A DNA stretch of 38,730 nucleotides from an uncultured Paracoccaceae bacterium (GTDB taxonomy: Bacteria; Pseudomonadota; Alphaproteobacteria; Rhodobacterales; Rhodobacteraceae). Below the pieces are notes generated by a model. The model had not been told where the DNA came from and ran no database searches. It was given only the letters and a program-made list of their open reading frames with translations. Positions 20,989-28,897 of the stretch are shown one piece after another. Every line of letters starts with the position of its first letter. Position 1 is the stretch's first letter. The DNA is taken from NCBI GenBank assembly GCA_938092015.1, contig CALKOT010000002.1, positions 1-38,730 of the forward strand. Reading direction: 5' to 3'. The position numbers and the translations under genes were made by a program.

Positions 20989-21633
20989 CTACTGAGGTTG
21001 TTGAGACGAGCTTTGCAAGCCTTTGGAATACGGTCCAACCAGATCGCCAACTTCAAGATCCTGAACTGCGCGCTCTCCATCATCAGTCTGAATACGGGTT
21101 CCCCGGGCAAAACAAAAATACAGCTCATAGTTTGAAGGGTTGGGCTGAAGGTCGATTGCATCAATGATAGTCAGCGGCACACCAGGGGGCGGATACTTCG
21201 TGCCCCCTGCGGTCACAGCATCATAGACCGGGGCGAAGGCCTGTATGGTCTGAAAGTCACCGGATGCGCCGCCAGGGCCGCCGATATTTAGTGCTGATAT
21301 CGTATACTGAACGCCATCTGGCGTTACCACGATCAGATGAAATTCAACTTCAATCTGCCCGGTGCTGGAATAGGTCGTGCCGCCGATTGTCGTATTGGTC
21401 GTGAAATTCTGACGCTGCCCGTCAGTGCCGCTGTCGTCATCGGCAAAGACGTTTTCATTGTCATCGATCATCGTGGTGGTGAGAGGGGCGTCAAACGTGA
21501 TCGTTCCGTTGATCCACGCATCGCCGCCTTGCTGACCGGTCCCGGGGGAAAATAATTCCCCGCTTCCGTTTATCGGCACACCCGTTGTTGTCACCTGGGT
21601 CGCATCGATAATGTTTACTGGTCTGACCGTCAT
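20989..21633 (-). pseudogene. Hint-domain protein truncated inside the Hint domain
   Basis: The product has an N-terminal region of about 170 residues rich in T, G and D (a secreted or surface-type composition). It is followed by YELYFCFARGTRIQTDDGERAVQDLEVGDLV, the start of a Hint module of the kind common in Rhodobacterales secreted proteins. After DLV the frame reads 15 unrelated residues (GPYSKGLQ...) and stops at 20989. Hint modules normally run on for another 100 or more residues. One of the other frames there contains RVAALNRVSPVT, reminiscent of the next Hint segment, so a deletion or frameshift is likely. The start at 21633 uses GGGG seven bases upstream. If expressed it would lack self-processing activity. 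Confidence 0.7.
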
Positions 21634-21664
21634 ACTCATACCCCACAAAAATTCTACGCAAGAG

Positions 21665-21683
21665 CAACAACTAAAAGTTGTTG
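21665..21683. repeat. Perfect inverted repeat upstream of the Hint gene
   Basis: CAACAACT, AAA and AGTTGTTG form a perfect 8-base inverted repeat (CAACAACTAAAAGTTGTTG). It ends 32 bases before the Hint-gene start. It could be an operator or a hairpin in the leader; nothing else in the sequence decides between these. Confidence 0.5.
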
Positions 21684-22053
21684 TGACATACCAAAGAGAT
21701 CGGTGAAAAGGCTAGAATAATCGAGTTTCGGCATATTTTGGGGCAGAATGGATAGTTTGACGCCGCTCTAAACTCCAAGCGCCGCACGTATTTGGGGCGA
21801 TGGCGCTGTGACTCGGGGCGACATCACAATTCACATCGGCACCGTTCCATTGCTTTGCCCACAGCCTCGGCGCAGATTTAGCGGCGGAAACCGCGCAGAT
21901 GACGGAATGCGACCGCGCTCACCGCCAATACATCCGCAACCAGCTATGCATGACGTGCTGCATTCTTTGGTGTATTGACGGGACAAACCCGTCGGCTTGC
22001 GCCGCTCATTTCCAATCTTCAACAACCGTACTCAAAACTAGCAGGGCCTAAAA
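21684..22053. other. Non-coding interval between the Hint gene and ridA
   Basis: No reading frame here has codon use or motifs of a real protein. The only structures seen are a small stem, GACGGG-ACAAA-CCCGTC at 21977-21993, with no T-run after it, and the leader of ridA. It presumably holds the divergent promoters of the two flanking genes. Confidence 0.5.
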
Positions 22054-22434
22054 ATGTCTAAAAAAATCATCGCCACGACCAATGCGCCCGAAGCTGCCGG
22101 TCCCTATTCCCAGGCAACCCGCGCTGGCGGCCTCGTATTCGTCTCAGGCCAGTTGCCGCTGCACCCTGAAACCGGCGAAATGCCCGAAAGTGTTGCCGAC
22201 CAGACCGCCCTGTCTTTGGCGAATATTGAAGCCATTTTGGCGTCTGAATGCCTGAACATGGGCCACATCGTCAAGTGCATGGTCTTCATAACCGACATGG
22301 ACCAGTTCGGAGAAATGAACGCTGTCTACGCCGGCGCATTTGAAACCAACCCGCCAGCCCGCTCAGCCTATCAGGTCGTGCGTTTGCCTAAAGACGCGAA
22401 GGTAGAAATTGAGGCGATTGCGGTCGCCGACTAA
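22054..22434 (+). CDS. ridA: RidA-family enamine/imine deaminase
   Basis: A 126-residue YjgF/RidA-family protein, normally a homotrimer that hydrolyses reactive 2-aminoacrylate and related enamines formed by PLP enzymes. The signatures are APEAAGPYSQA, VFVSGQLPLHPETGE, and the C-terminal PPARSAYQVVRLPKDAKVEIEAIA with the active-site arginine R103 and glutamate E120. It is a single gene. The 300 bases downstream, before the agmatinase gene, contain only a palindrome. Confidence 0.92.
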   Translation: MSKKIIATTNAPEAAGPYSQATRAGGLVFVSGQLPLHPETGEMPESVADQTALSLANIEAILASECLNMGHIVKCMVFITDMDQFGEMNAVYAGAFETNPPARSAYQVVRLPKDAKVEIEAIAVAD

Positions 22435-22540
22435 CCGTATTCTGTTCCGGGGGGCGGAGTGACGTTGAAGTAGACCAGCGGACAGACCAAAAACGAAATA
22501 AGACACTCACACCGTCACCCTATATATATTAATGACTTAA

Positions 22541-22566
22541 GCATGGTTTCACGCGTGAAACCATGC
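22541..22566. repeat. 26-bp perfect palindrome with core TTTCACGCGTGAAA
   Basis: GCATGG, TTTCACGCGTGAAA and CCATGC form an uninterrupted perfect palindrome in the 300-base gap between ridA and the agmatinase gene. Its inner 18 bases, GGTTTCACGCGTGAAACC, recur at 26775-26792, and a variant occurs at 23868-23885. There is no T-run after it, so a simple terminator role is unlikely. The half-site GTTTCAC is that of ParB parS sites, but the two halves are separated by two extra bases. Confidence 0.85.
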
Positions 22567-22734
22567 GAAACACTTATCGCACTAGACGCTTGGTTCGGGT
22601 CAAATTTTCCAAGACATGCCCGCCCTAGGGGTAATTCCTGAGGCGAAATTTGCGCCAAGTGCTCTTTCCCAGCCTTTGACGCCGCCGTCCCCTCACGCTA
22701 GCAGAGACAAAACAGCTTTTCTGAGGAATGCCCG

Positions 22735-23706
22735 ATGTCTCACGGTTACGAAGCCGGCCGCCTGAACCTGCCTTTCGTCGGCATCTCAACCTTCGCCAAG
22801 AAGCCGTATGTTGAAGATTGGGACAGCATCGAGGCCGACGTCGCCATCCTCGGCGCCCCTTTCGACTTTGGCACCCAATGGCGATCAGGCGCCCGGTTCG
22901 GGCCACGTGGTGTGCGAGAGGCGTCAACCTTGTTCAGCTTCGGCCATGCAGGCGCCTACGACCATGAGGATGATGCGACTTACCTTGGCGAAGACGTCCG
23001 CATGATTGACATGGGCGACGCCGACATCATCCATACAGACACCGAAGGCTCTCATGCCAATATAGAATACGGCGTCCGCAAAGCGCTTGATGCAAGCGCC
23101 CTGCCCGTCACCATCGGCGGCGACCATTCCATCAACATCCCGTGCGTTCGCGCCTTCGAGGATCACTGTGAAACCAACGGCCCGATCCACATCCTGCAAA
23201 TCGACGCCCACCTTGATTTCGTCGATGAGCGTCACGGCGTCAGGCACGGCCACGGCAACCCGATGCGCCGGGCGGCCGAGAAGGACTATGTCACCGGGCT
23301 GACGCAGCTTGGCATCCGCAACGTCTCATCCACTGCGAAAGAAGGCTACGAAGCGGCCCGCGAGATGGGGTCGGACATCCTGTCTGTCCGGCAAGTTCGT
23401 AAATTAGGGGTAGAGGCTGTCCTGGCCCGTCTGCCCAAGGACGCACGCCTCTACGTGACCATCGACATCGACGCCTTCTGTCCCTCTATCGCCCCGGGCA
23501 CCGGCACACCAAGCCACGGTGGATTTCTGTACTACGAGGTATTGGAGGTGTTGCAGGGCGCAGCGCAGAACCATCAGATCGTCGGGATCGATCTGGTAGA
23601 GGTCGCACCGGATTACGATCCGACGGCTTCAACCCAGATTCTGGCGGCGCAGTTATTGATGAACTTCATCGGGTTCATCTTTCATGCCAAAGCTGAGCGG
23701 TCTTGA
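22735..23706 (+). CDS. Agmatinase-family ureohydrolase
   Basis: A 323-residue binuclear-manganese ureohydrolase. It probably releases urea from agmatine or a related guanidino compound. The metal ligands are all present: H131 in GGDHS, D157, H159 and D161 in DAHLDF, and D244 and D246 in TIDIDAF. PGTGTPSHGG follows as in agmatinases. Two departures are visible: the usual DP after DIDAF is replaced by CP, and the loop after DAHLD reads HGVRHGHGNPMRRA. The substrate is therefore uncertain. The start is set by GAGGA seven bases upstream. It stands alone, convergent with rlmE. Confidence 0.85.
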   Translation: MSHGYEAGRLNLPFVGISTFAKKPYVEDWDSIEADVAILGAPFDFGTQWRSGARFGPRGVREASTLFSFGHAGAYDHEDDATYLGEDVRMIDMGDADIIHTDTEGSHANIEYGVRKALDASALPVTIGGDHSINIPCVRAFEDHCETNGPIHILQIDAHLDFVDERHGVRHGHGNPMRRAAEKDYVTGLTQLGIRNVSSTAKEGYEAAREMGSDILSVRQVRKLGVEAVLARLPKDARLYVTIDIDAFCPSIAPGTGTPSHGGFLYYEVLEVLQGAAQNHQIVGIDLVEVAPDYDPTASTQILAAQLLMNFIGFIFHAKAERS

Positions 23707-23800
23707 GCGATTGCGGACCAACAAGATACTCTGATCGGAAATAGCCTGAGAGTGCACGGCACTATACGGCATCGCCAATTTAGTTAGCGCTGAAACCGGC

Positions 23801-24505
23801 CTAGTCGACCTTACGAAAGCCCGTCGCAACGACAAACTTCTCAGAACTGTCCTTGCGGCTTGAGGGCGGTTTCATGTGTGAAACCTTGGTGAACCGACGC
23901 TTCAGTTCTTTCTGCAGATCACCTTCAGCACCGCCCGCGAGGACCTTGGCCACGAAGGTCCCGCCTTCCTCCAACACATCAAAGGCCAGATAGGCGGCGG
24001 CCTCACAGAGCGCCATGATGCGAAGGTGATCGGTCTGCTTGTGGCCTGACGATGAGGCCGCCATGTCGGACATCACGACATCCGCCTTACCGCCCAGCCA
24101 TTCCTTTACCCGCGCATCCGCATCATCTTCCATGAAATCCATGACACGCAGTTCGGTGCCTGGCACAGGTTCCACTTCCTGAATATCAAGCCCGATGATC
24201 CGTCCGACTTTCTTGCCCTTCTTTTCACCCAGCGCGTTGATGCGGGGAACCGCAACCTGCAACCAGCCACCCGGCGCGCAGCCAAGGTCAACTACCCGGG
24301 CGCCGGGGACAAGAAAACGGTGCTTGTCGTCGATCTCCATGATCTTGTAGGCGGCCCGGCCACGCATCCCCTCACGCTGGGCGCGCTGGACATAAGGGTC
24401 GTTCAGCTGACGTTCCAGCCAAAGAGTTGACGAAAGCTTCCGCCCTTTGGCGGATTTCACCCGCGTTCTAAGTTCGCGCTCACCGCGCCCTGAAGTTTTA
24501 CTCAT
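23801..24505 (-). CDS. rlmE: 23S rRNA (uridine-2'-O)-methyltransferase RlmE
   Basis: SAM-dependent methyltransferase that modifies U2552 in the 23S rRNA A-loop. The 234 residues begin with a basic tail ([18 protein letters not shown]) typical of Alphaproteobacteria. [25 protein letters not shown], motif [16 protein letters not shown], and [19 protein letters not shown] with the catalytic Asp follow. The catalytic K is in FVAKVLAGG, and [18 protein letters not shown] ends the domain. Its ATG overlaps the stop of the Ppx/GppA gene (ATGA), so both are made from one message. Confidence 0.96.
   Translation of the reverse strand: MSKTSGRGERELRTRVKSAKGRKLSSTLWLERQLNDPYVQRAQREGMRGRAAYKIMEIDDKHRFLVPGARVVDLGCAPGGWLQVAVPRINALGEKKGKKVGRIIGLDIQEVEPVPGTELRVMDFMEDDADARVKEWLGGKADVVMSDMAASSSGHKQTDHLRIMALCEAAAYLAFDVLEEGGTFVAKVLAGGAEGDLQKELKRRFTKVSHMKPPSSRKDSSEKFVVATGFRKVD
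23868..23885. repeat. Variant of the GGTTTCA-N4-TGAAACC palindrome
   Basis: GGTTTCATGTGTGAAACC has the same seven-base arms and four-base centre as the two CGCG-centred copies at 22545-22562 and 26775-26792. It lies inside the rlmE coding region, so it is constrained by the protein too and may be chance. Confidence 0.6.
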
Positions 24506-25566
24506 GACGCTTGGGCCTTTGGTTTTGCGATCTGGGCGTAGATGAGACCTTCGCGAAGGCCTCTGTCAGCAACCCGCAGCTCGGACGCGGGCCAGTAGTT
24601 CAGGATCGCCGTGAGGATGGCGCAGCTGGCCACGATCAGCTTGGCCCGTTCGGCCCCCACACTCGGGTGCTGAGCGCGTGCGAGGTCGTTCAGGCTGGCC
24701 AGCTCACGTGCGATGCGACGCACAGACCGGACCGGCACCCACAAGCCATCGACTTTGGCCCGGTCATAGCGTTTCAGACCCAAATGGGCTGAGCCGATCG
24801 TCGTCACGGAGCCTGAAGCGCCAATAAGCTGAAGGCGTTTTGGCCGTTCAGTCGTCGGCATGTCTTGTGCAAAGCCGGCAATGAGTTCTTCGAAGTACCA
24901 GGTCATCAAGCCATATCGGCGGCCCGGATCTGCGATCTCGGCGAACTTGTCCTGCAGTGTCGCAACGCCAACGGGAACAGACGTCCATTCGATGATCCGC
25001 ACCGGGTTATTCGCCGCGCCTGCCGCTTGAACAAGTCTGACCCGTTCTGCAGGGGCGGCTTCAGAGACGTCCAGCAACACCAACTCGGTTGAGCCGCCAC
25101 CGATGTCGAAGACCAGCACCTGTTCAGCCTCGGCGTCGACCAACGGCCCACAGCCAGATACGGCGAGGCGGGCTTCTTCTTCAGCCGATATGATTTCAAG
25201 ATCTACGCCGGTCGCTTCGCGGGCGCGGGCGGCAAACTCTTCGCCATTTTGCGCCTGGCGGCAGGCCGCTGTTGCGACAGCGCGAAACCCCGACACCCCT
25301 GCGCGGCTGACCTTGTCCGCACAGATTTTCAGCGCCTCAATGGTCCGGTCCATTGCGTCAGCTGAAAGAACACCTGTCTTTTCGATTGAATCGCCGAGAC
25401 GGACAGATCGCGAGAAACTGTCGACGACATGGAACTCAACCCCGCGCGGCTCAGCCACCAGCAGGCGGCAATTATTCGTGCCGAGGTCAAGGCCCGCCAC
25501 CGGGCCTTGGTCATTCTTGCGGTTCTGGTTCGCCGCATTGGCCAAATTGTCGTCTTGCGCTTGCAT
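24502..25566 (-). CDS. Ppx/GppA-family phosphatase
   Basis: ASKHA-fold phosphohydrolase of the exopolyphosphatase/guanosine pentaphosphatase family. The 354 residues show the phosphate-1 loop [15 protein letters not shown] near residue 25, the phosphate-2 loop [17 protein letters not shown] near residue 150, and [11 protein letters not shown] between them. The protein contains only the two ASKHA domains and lacks the C-terminal HD-like part of E. coli Ppx, as is usual for the short form in this class. Whether polyphosphate or pppGpp is the true substrate cannot be told. It precedes rlmE with a four-base overlap. Confidence 0.88.
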   Translation of the reverse strand: MQAQDDNLANAANQNRKNDQGPVAGLDLGTNNCRLLVAEPRGVEFHVVDSFSRSVRLGDSIEKTGVLSADAMDRTIEALKICADKVSRAGVSGFRAVATAACRQAQNGEEFAARAREATGVDLEIISAEEEARLAVSGCGPLVDAEAEQVLVFDIGGGSTELVLLDVSEAAPAERVRLVQAAGAANNPVRIIEWTSVPVGVATLQDKFAEIADPGRRYGLMTWYFEELIAGFAQDMPTTERPKRLQLIGASGSVTTIGSAHLGLKRYDRAKVDGLWVPVRSVRRIARELASLNDLARAQHPSVGAERAKLIVASCAILTAILNYWPASELRVADRGLREGLIYAQIAKPKAQAS

Positions 25567-25684
25567 AGAACAGGATTAGGCCGGGGCGAGAATGCGGGCA
25601 AGCGAATTGCGGCTGGTCTTTCGTGACGGCATGGATGATCACTGTGAAACTTGCTGACAAGCTGGATCTGGGAACGGGGACCTC

Positions 25685-26758
25685 ATGGCGTTCAATTTTA
25701 TCTTTATGCTGACATCGAATGACCGGACCATCCCAGACGCCCGCGCCCGGTTGGATCAGGCGCTGGAAGGCGGGGCGCGGCATATCGGGTTCAAGGATGT
25801 TGGCCTGCCGTTCGAAGACCTGAAAGCGCTGGCCGATGAGATCCGCGCCGCTGGGGGCCGGTCGTACCTGGAAGTCGTCAGCCTTGATCAGGACAGTGAG
25901 CTTGCATCCGCCCGCGCCGCTGTTGGCCTCGATGTTGACTGCCTGCTGGGCGGTACGCGGCCTGATCTGGTCACGACGATCACTCGGGACCACCCTGTGC
26001 GCTATTTTCCATTTCCGGGAGAAATCGTAGGCCACCCCAGTGTGCTGGCAGGATCAATTGATGAAATTACGGCCTCAGCGAAACGACTGGCGGATCTGGA
26101 ACATGTCCACGGCCTCGACCTTCTTGCCTATCGCCATGACGGGGACGTCGCGACCCTGATGCGGCAGGTCTGCGGGGCAGTCGCAAAACCTGTTGTCATG
26201 GCAGGCAGCATTGACCGCGAAGATCGAATCGTGACGGCGGCAGAGGCTGGCGCGGCTGGTTTCACAGTGGGCACAGCCGCTTTGGACGGCGTATTCCCGG
26301 CTGAGGATGAAGGCTTCACCGGGCAGATCAGGTCCATTCTGGCGATGACGGCGCGGGCGCAGGCGCGATCCACTGCGCCGCGCCGGATCGCGCTGGTCGC
26401 CCACAATGGGCGGAAATCACATCTTAGGGCCTGGGCGCTGCGGCATGAAAAGGTGCTGGCGAAACAGCGGCTGATCTGCACCGGCGGGACCGGCGCAATG
26501 CTGGCTGAGGCGGCGCCGTCACTGTCCCTGCGCCGTCTATCACGCGGCGCGCGAGGCGGTGATCAGCAGTTAGGGGCGCTAGTCGCTACGGGAGAGTTGG
26601 ATGCGCTGATATTCTTCGCCGATCCAGCGGCGGCGCATGGTGCGGATGTGGACCTGCAAGCCCTGACGCGGCTGGCGATCATGCATGATACGCCGATCGC
26701 GCTAAGCCCGTCAGCGGCCGATCAGGTGATCGCGGCAAGCCTTGGGCGCACGGAATAG
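25685..26758 (+). CDS. TIM-barrel-like domain fused to a methylglyoxal-synthase-like domain
   Basis: The 357 residues fall into two parts. Residues 1-222 look like a (beta/alpha)8 barrel of HisA-like style: FMLTSNDRTIPDAR, GARHIGFKDVGLP, SYLEVVSLD, then phosphate-type loops AGSIDRE (173-179) and GTAALDG (196-202). Residues 233-355 resemble methylglyoxal synthase: RRIALVAHNGRK, CTGGTGAMLAEA, RGARGGDQQLGALVATGELDALIFFADP, then VDLQALTRLA. Against the E. coli enzyme as I remember it, D71 is kept as D293, D91 as D313 and D101 as D323, but D20 is N241 and H98 is A320. Normal methylglyoxal synthase activity is therefore doubtful. GGGGAC precedes the ATG. It diverges from the Ppx/GppA gene. The function is unknown. 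Confidence 0.78.
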   Translation: MAFNFIFMLTSNDRTIPDARARLDQALEGGARHIGFKDVGLPFEDLKALADEIRAAGGRSYLEVVSLDQDSELASARAAVGLDVDCLLGGTRPDLVTTITRDHPVRYFPFPGEIVGHPSVLAGSIDEITASAKRLADLEHVHGLDLLAYRHDGDVATLMRQVCGAVAKPVVMAGSIDREDRIVTAAEAGAAGFTVGTAALDGVFPAEDEGFTGQIRSILAMTARAQARSTAPRRIALVAHNGRKSHLRAWALRHEKVLAKQRLICTGGTGAMLAEAAPSLSLRRLSRGARGGDQQLGALVATGELDALIFFADPAAAHGADVDLQALTRLAIMHDTPIALSPSAADQVIAASLGRTE

Positions 26759-26761
26759 AGT

Positions 26762-26792
26762 GTGAAACCGGCAAGGTTTCACGCGTGAAACC
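26762..26792. repeat. Three alternating GTGAAACC half-sites, including the TTTCACGCGTGAAA palindrome
   Basis: GTGAAACC, then GGTTTCAC, then GTGAAACC occur in a row. The last two overlap into GGTTTCACGCGTGAAACC (26775-26792), the same 18-base palindrome as at 22545-22562. The first two can form an 8-pair hairpin with a GGCAA loop just after the fusion gene's stop (26756-26758). There is no immediate T-run. The rest of the 177-base gap to the hydratase gene is A/T rich and shows no gene. Confidence 0.75.
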
Positions 26793-26935
26793 CTCACTAA
26801 ACCTTTGATATTAATAAATTATAAAAATCTGTTAACTATTTCGAAGGCAGACAGGCGCCCGCAGAGAAATCTTAGGGTGGGTTTGAAAGCCCGCCTTGCG
26901 CATCACGCTATCGCGGATTTCCACAAAGCCAACCG

Positions 26936-27712
26936 TCAGGCACAGTTAAGGCTCACCTCAGCTTCAATCACGCCACTATACTTTGCCGACCACGCTTCAC
27001 CCGGATGCAAGGGCCATGCATCGGTCAGCGTCCCTGTGGTCACCACCTCACCAGCAGCCAGTGGTGGATTGTGAGGATCCATCGCCAGAACCTCAATCAA
27101 ATGCCGAAGCGCTGAAACTGGACCGTCAAGCGCGTTGGCGCCAACGCCGGTTTCAACCTCTTCACCATTCCGCGACAGGGAAACCTTCACCTTGTCCAGA
27201 CCTGCAAGAACCTCAGGCGTCGCTGTAGACCGCTCTCCAATCAACAATCCACCGTGCAGCCCGCCTGCCATGATGGTATCTGCTGTCTCAAACTTCCAAC
27301 CGGGATAGATCGACTGGACGACCTCAAACCCCGGTGCCACCCATTCGATACATGCGGCCATCGCGGCTTCGTCCATGTCCGGCGTGGGCGATTTCCCCAG
27401 ACCCAGCACGATCTCGGGTTCCAGCCGCGGCTCTACATACCGGGACAGGGAAACAGGGCGGCCATCCAAAAGGCTGTCTTTGGTGACATCACCCCAAATC
27501 GGTTGGGCGATATTGTACAGCGGCCAGATGTTGCGATTGGTAAAGCCGATCTTGCGCCCGACGACCCTTGCCCCCCTCAACGATCGGAGGGCGGCAGTGA
27601 CTTCATAGGCTTCAGCCTGAGACGGGCGCTGGCCCCGCGCCGAAAACGGTTCGACGGCATGCGCATTTCCAAGCGCGCTGTGAACCTCGCGGGCAATGTC
27701 TGTGAGTTCCAA
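26936..27712 (-). CDS. 2-keto-4-pentenoate hydratase/FAH-family protein
   Basis: A 258-residue protein of the MhpD/fumarylacetoacetate hydrolase superfamily, which usually hydrates or decarboxylates 2-oxo-pentenoate-type acids in meta-cleavage pathways. RVVGRKIGFTNRNIWPLYNI, RYVEPRLEPEIVLGL (metal-binding E--E region), WVAPGFEVVQS and the end GEVVTTGTLTDAWPLHPGE fit. No aromatic ring-cleavage genes are nearby, so the true substrate is open. The only plausible start is TTG at 27710-27712; upstream the frame soon meets a stop. The SD GAGGGGG is nine bases away, inside the 3' arm of the metF terminator hairpin. Confidence 0.8.
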   Translation of the reverse strand: MELTDIAREVHSALGNAHAVEPFSARGQRPSQAEAYEVTAALRSLRGARVVGRKIGFTNRNIWPLYNIAQPIWGDVTKDSLLDGRPVSLSRYVEPRLEPEIVLGLGKSPTPDMDEAAMAACIEWVAPGFEVVQSIYPGWKFETADTIMAGGLHGGLLIGERSTATPEVLAGLDKVKVSLSRNGEEVETGVGANALDGPVSALRHLIEVLAMDPHNPPLAAGEVVTTGTLTDAWPLHPGEAWSAKYSGVIEAEVSLNCA

Positions 27713-27745
27713 AAGAAAAATCCCCCTCGCTGATCAGCGAAAGGG
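27711..27745 (-). terminator. Terminator hairpin of metF overlapping the hydratase ribosome site
   Basis: On the minus strand CCCTTTCGCT, GATC and AGCGAGGGGG form a stem of ten pairs (two G-T), followed by ATTTTTCTTTT. It begins 32 bases after the metF stop. The GAGGGGG of the 3' arm is also the best ribosome site for the hydratase TTG at 27712, so the stem could both stop transcription and hide that site. Confidence 0.75.
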
Positions 27746-27776
27746 ACTTAGCATGTCGCAATCAATTCGCGAAAGA

Positions 27777-28667
27777 TCAGGCGCAGCCTGCCGTTGCAGC
27801 AATCCGCATTGGAATCTGTTCAACGCCCAGCGCCTGACAGACCTGATACGGCAGATCAGGATTATTCAGCGTGTAGATATGGAAATGATCTACGCCTTCG
27901 GATGCGAGCGTATCGCACATTTCCGTGGCGATTGAGATCGACAGCAATTCTTCCGCGCCGCTTTCGCTGGCCCGCTGATAGGCCGTCACCATCCAATCTG
28001 GCACGGTCGCGCCGCAGCGTTTTGCAAAACCCTGCATCTTGGCAAAATCCTCAATCGGCAGAATGCCGGGAACAACTGGCTTATCAATGCCCGCTTTATC
28101 GCACCGATCCCGGAACCGCAGGAATGTGTCGGTATCAAAGAAAAACTGCGTGATCGCATCATCCGCACCCGCATCAAACTTACGCTTCAGATGCAGCACG
28201 TCGGCATTGTCGCCAGACGCCTCTGGGTGCGGTTCAGGATAGGCGCCCACAGTGACATGAAAGTTGCCAGTTTCTTTCAGCGCTTCAACCAATTCGACGG
28301 ATCCTTCGAACCCGTCTGGGTGCGCTTCAAAACCAACTTCGGCGTTCTGCGGATCGCCACGCAGGGCGACAATACGGTGGCACCCCATCTTTGCGTACAT
28401 CTGCGCAATCGCCATCGTTTCCAGCTTGCTGGCGCCAACGCAGGTCAGGTGACCTGCCACATCCAGCCGCGCACGGTCGCGAATTGTGTGGATTGCGGCG
28501 ACCGTACGTTCGCGGGTCGAACCGCCAGCGCCGTATGTGACAGATACGAATTGTGGGCCCATTGGGGCCAAACGCTCCACCGATCGCCAAAGACGCATCG
28601 CACCATTTGGTCCCTTCGGAGGAAAGAACTCAAACGATATGGTTGGGGCGTTATCAGATTCGAACAT
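27777..28667 (-). CDS. metF: Methylenetetrahydrofolate reductase
   Basis: Flavoprotein that reduces 5,10-methylene-THF to 5-methyl-THF for methionine synthesis. Starting at ATG 28667 the product is 296 residues, the length of E. coli MetF. It opens with PTISFEFFPPKGPNG, carrying the conserved active-site glutamate. FVSVTYGAGGSTRERT, HLTCVGAS, IVALRGDPQ, the FHVTVGAYPEPHPEA block, DAITQFFFDTDTFLRF and VPGILPI follow, all family landmarks. An in-frame ATG at 28715 with GGGG six bases before it is a reasonable alternative and would add 16 residues. It is divergent from the virulence-factor/MetF-like operon, with a 230-base shared regulatory region. Confidence 0.93.
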   Translation of the reverse strand: MFESDNAPTISFEFFPPKGPNGAMRLWRSVERLAPMGPQFVSVTYGAGGSTRERTVAAIHTIRDRARLDVAGHLTCVGASKLETMAIAQMYAKMGCHRIVALRGDPQNAEVGFEAHPDGFEGSVELVEALKETGNFHVTVGAYPEPHPEASGDNADVLHLKRKFDAGADDAITQFFFDTDTFLRFRDRCDKAGIDKPVVPGILPIEDFAKMQGFAKRCGATVPDWMVTAYQRASESGAEELLSISIATEMCDTLASEGVDHFHIYTLNNPDLPYQVCQALGVEQIPMRIAATAGCA

Positions 28668-28798
28668 ATTTGGATCGCTGTGAAAGATGCTTACCGCGAA
28701 GGGGAGTTCCACCATGGCATACCCCATTGAAATGCGACACTTCAATGGACAAATACGACGCACGCTGGAAATTCGCGACCAATTGGGCAATTGTCGTT

Positions 28799-28835
28799 TT
28801 TGCGATGTCGCAAACACATCTTGCGAAGTCGAAAA
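28799..28835. promoter_or_regulatory. Tandem inverted repeats in the metF divergent promoter
   Basis: TTTGCGATGTCGCAAA (28799-28814) is an inverted repeat with seven-base arms and a two-base centre. A weaker copy, CTTGCGAAGTCGAAAA (28820-28835), begins exactly 21 bases later, two turns of the helix. Such spacing suggests cooperative binding of a dimeric regulator to one face. The pair lies between metF and the divergent one-carbon operon and could control both. The binding protein is not known. Confidence 0.55.
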
Positions 28836-28897
28836 ACTGCGCGACCTGCGCCGTTGGGCGAAGCACACGGGAAATAGAATAGATGGAAAAAACCTGA

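Noticed and set aside
21831-22025. Possible 64-codon gene on the minus strand upstream of ridA
   Set aside because: Composition is uneven, there is no ribosome site, no recognisable motif, and it covers the likely ridA promoter.
22541-22566. Canonical chromosomal parS site
   Set aside because: The classical site is GTTTCACGTGAAAC; here two extra bases separate the half-sites in all three copies, so it is not called parS, only parS-like. It also deviates from the repABC consensus at two fixed positions.
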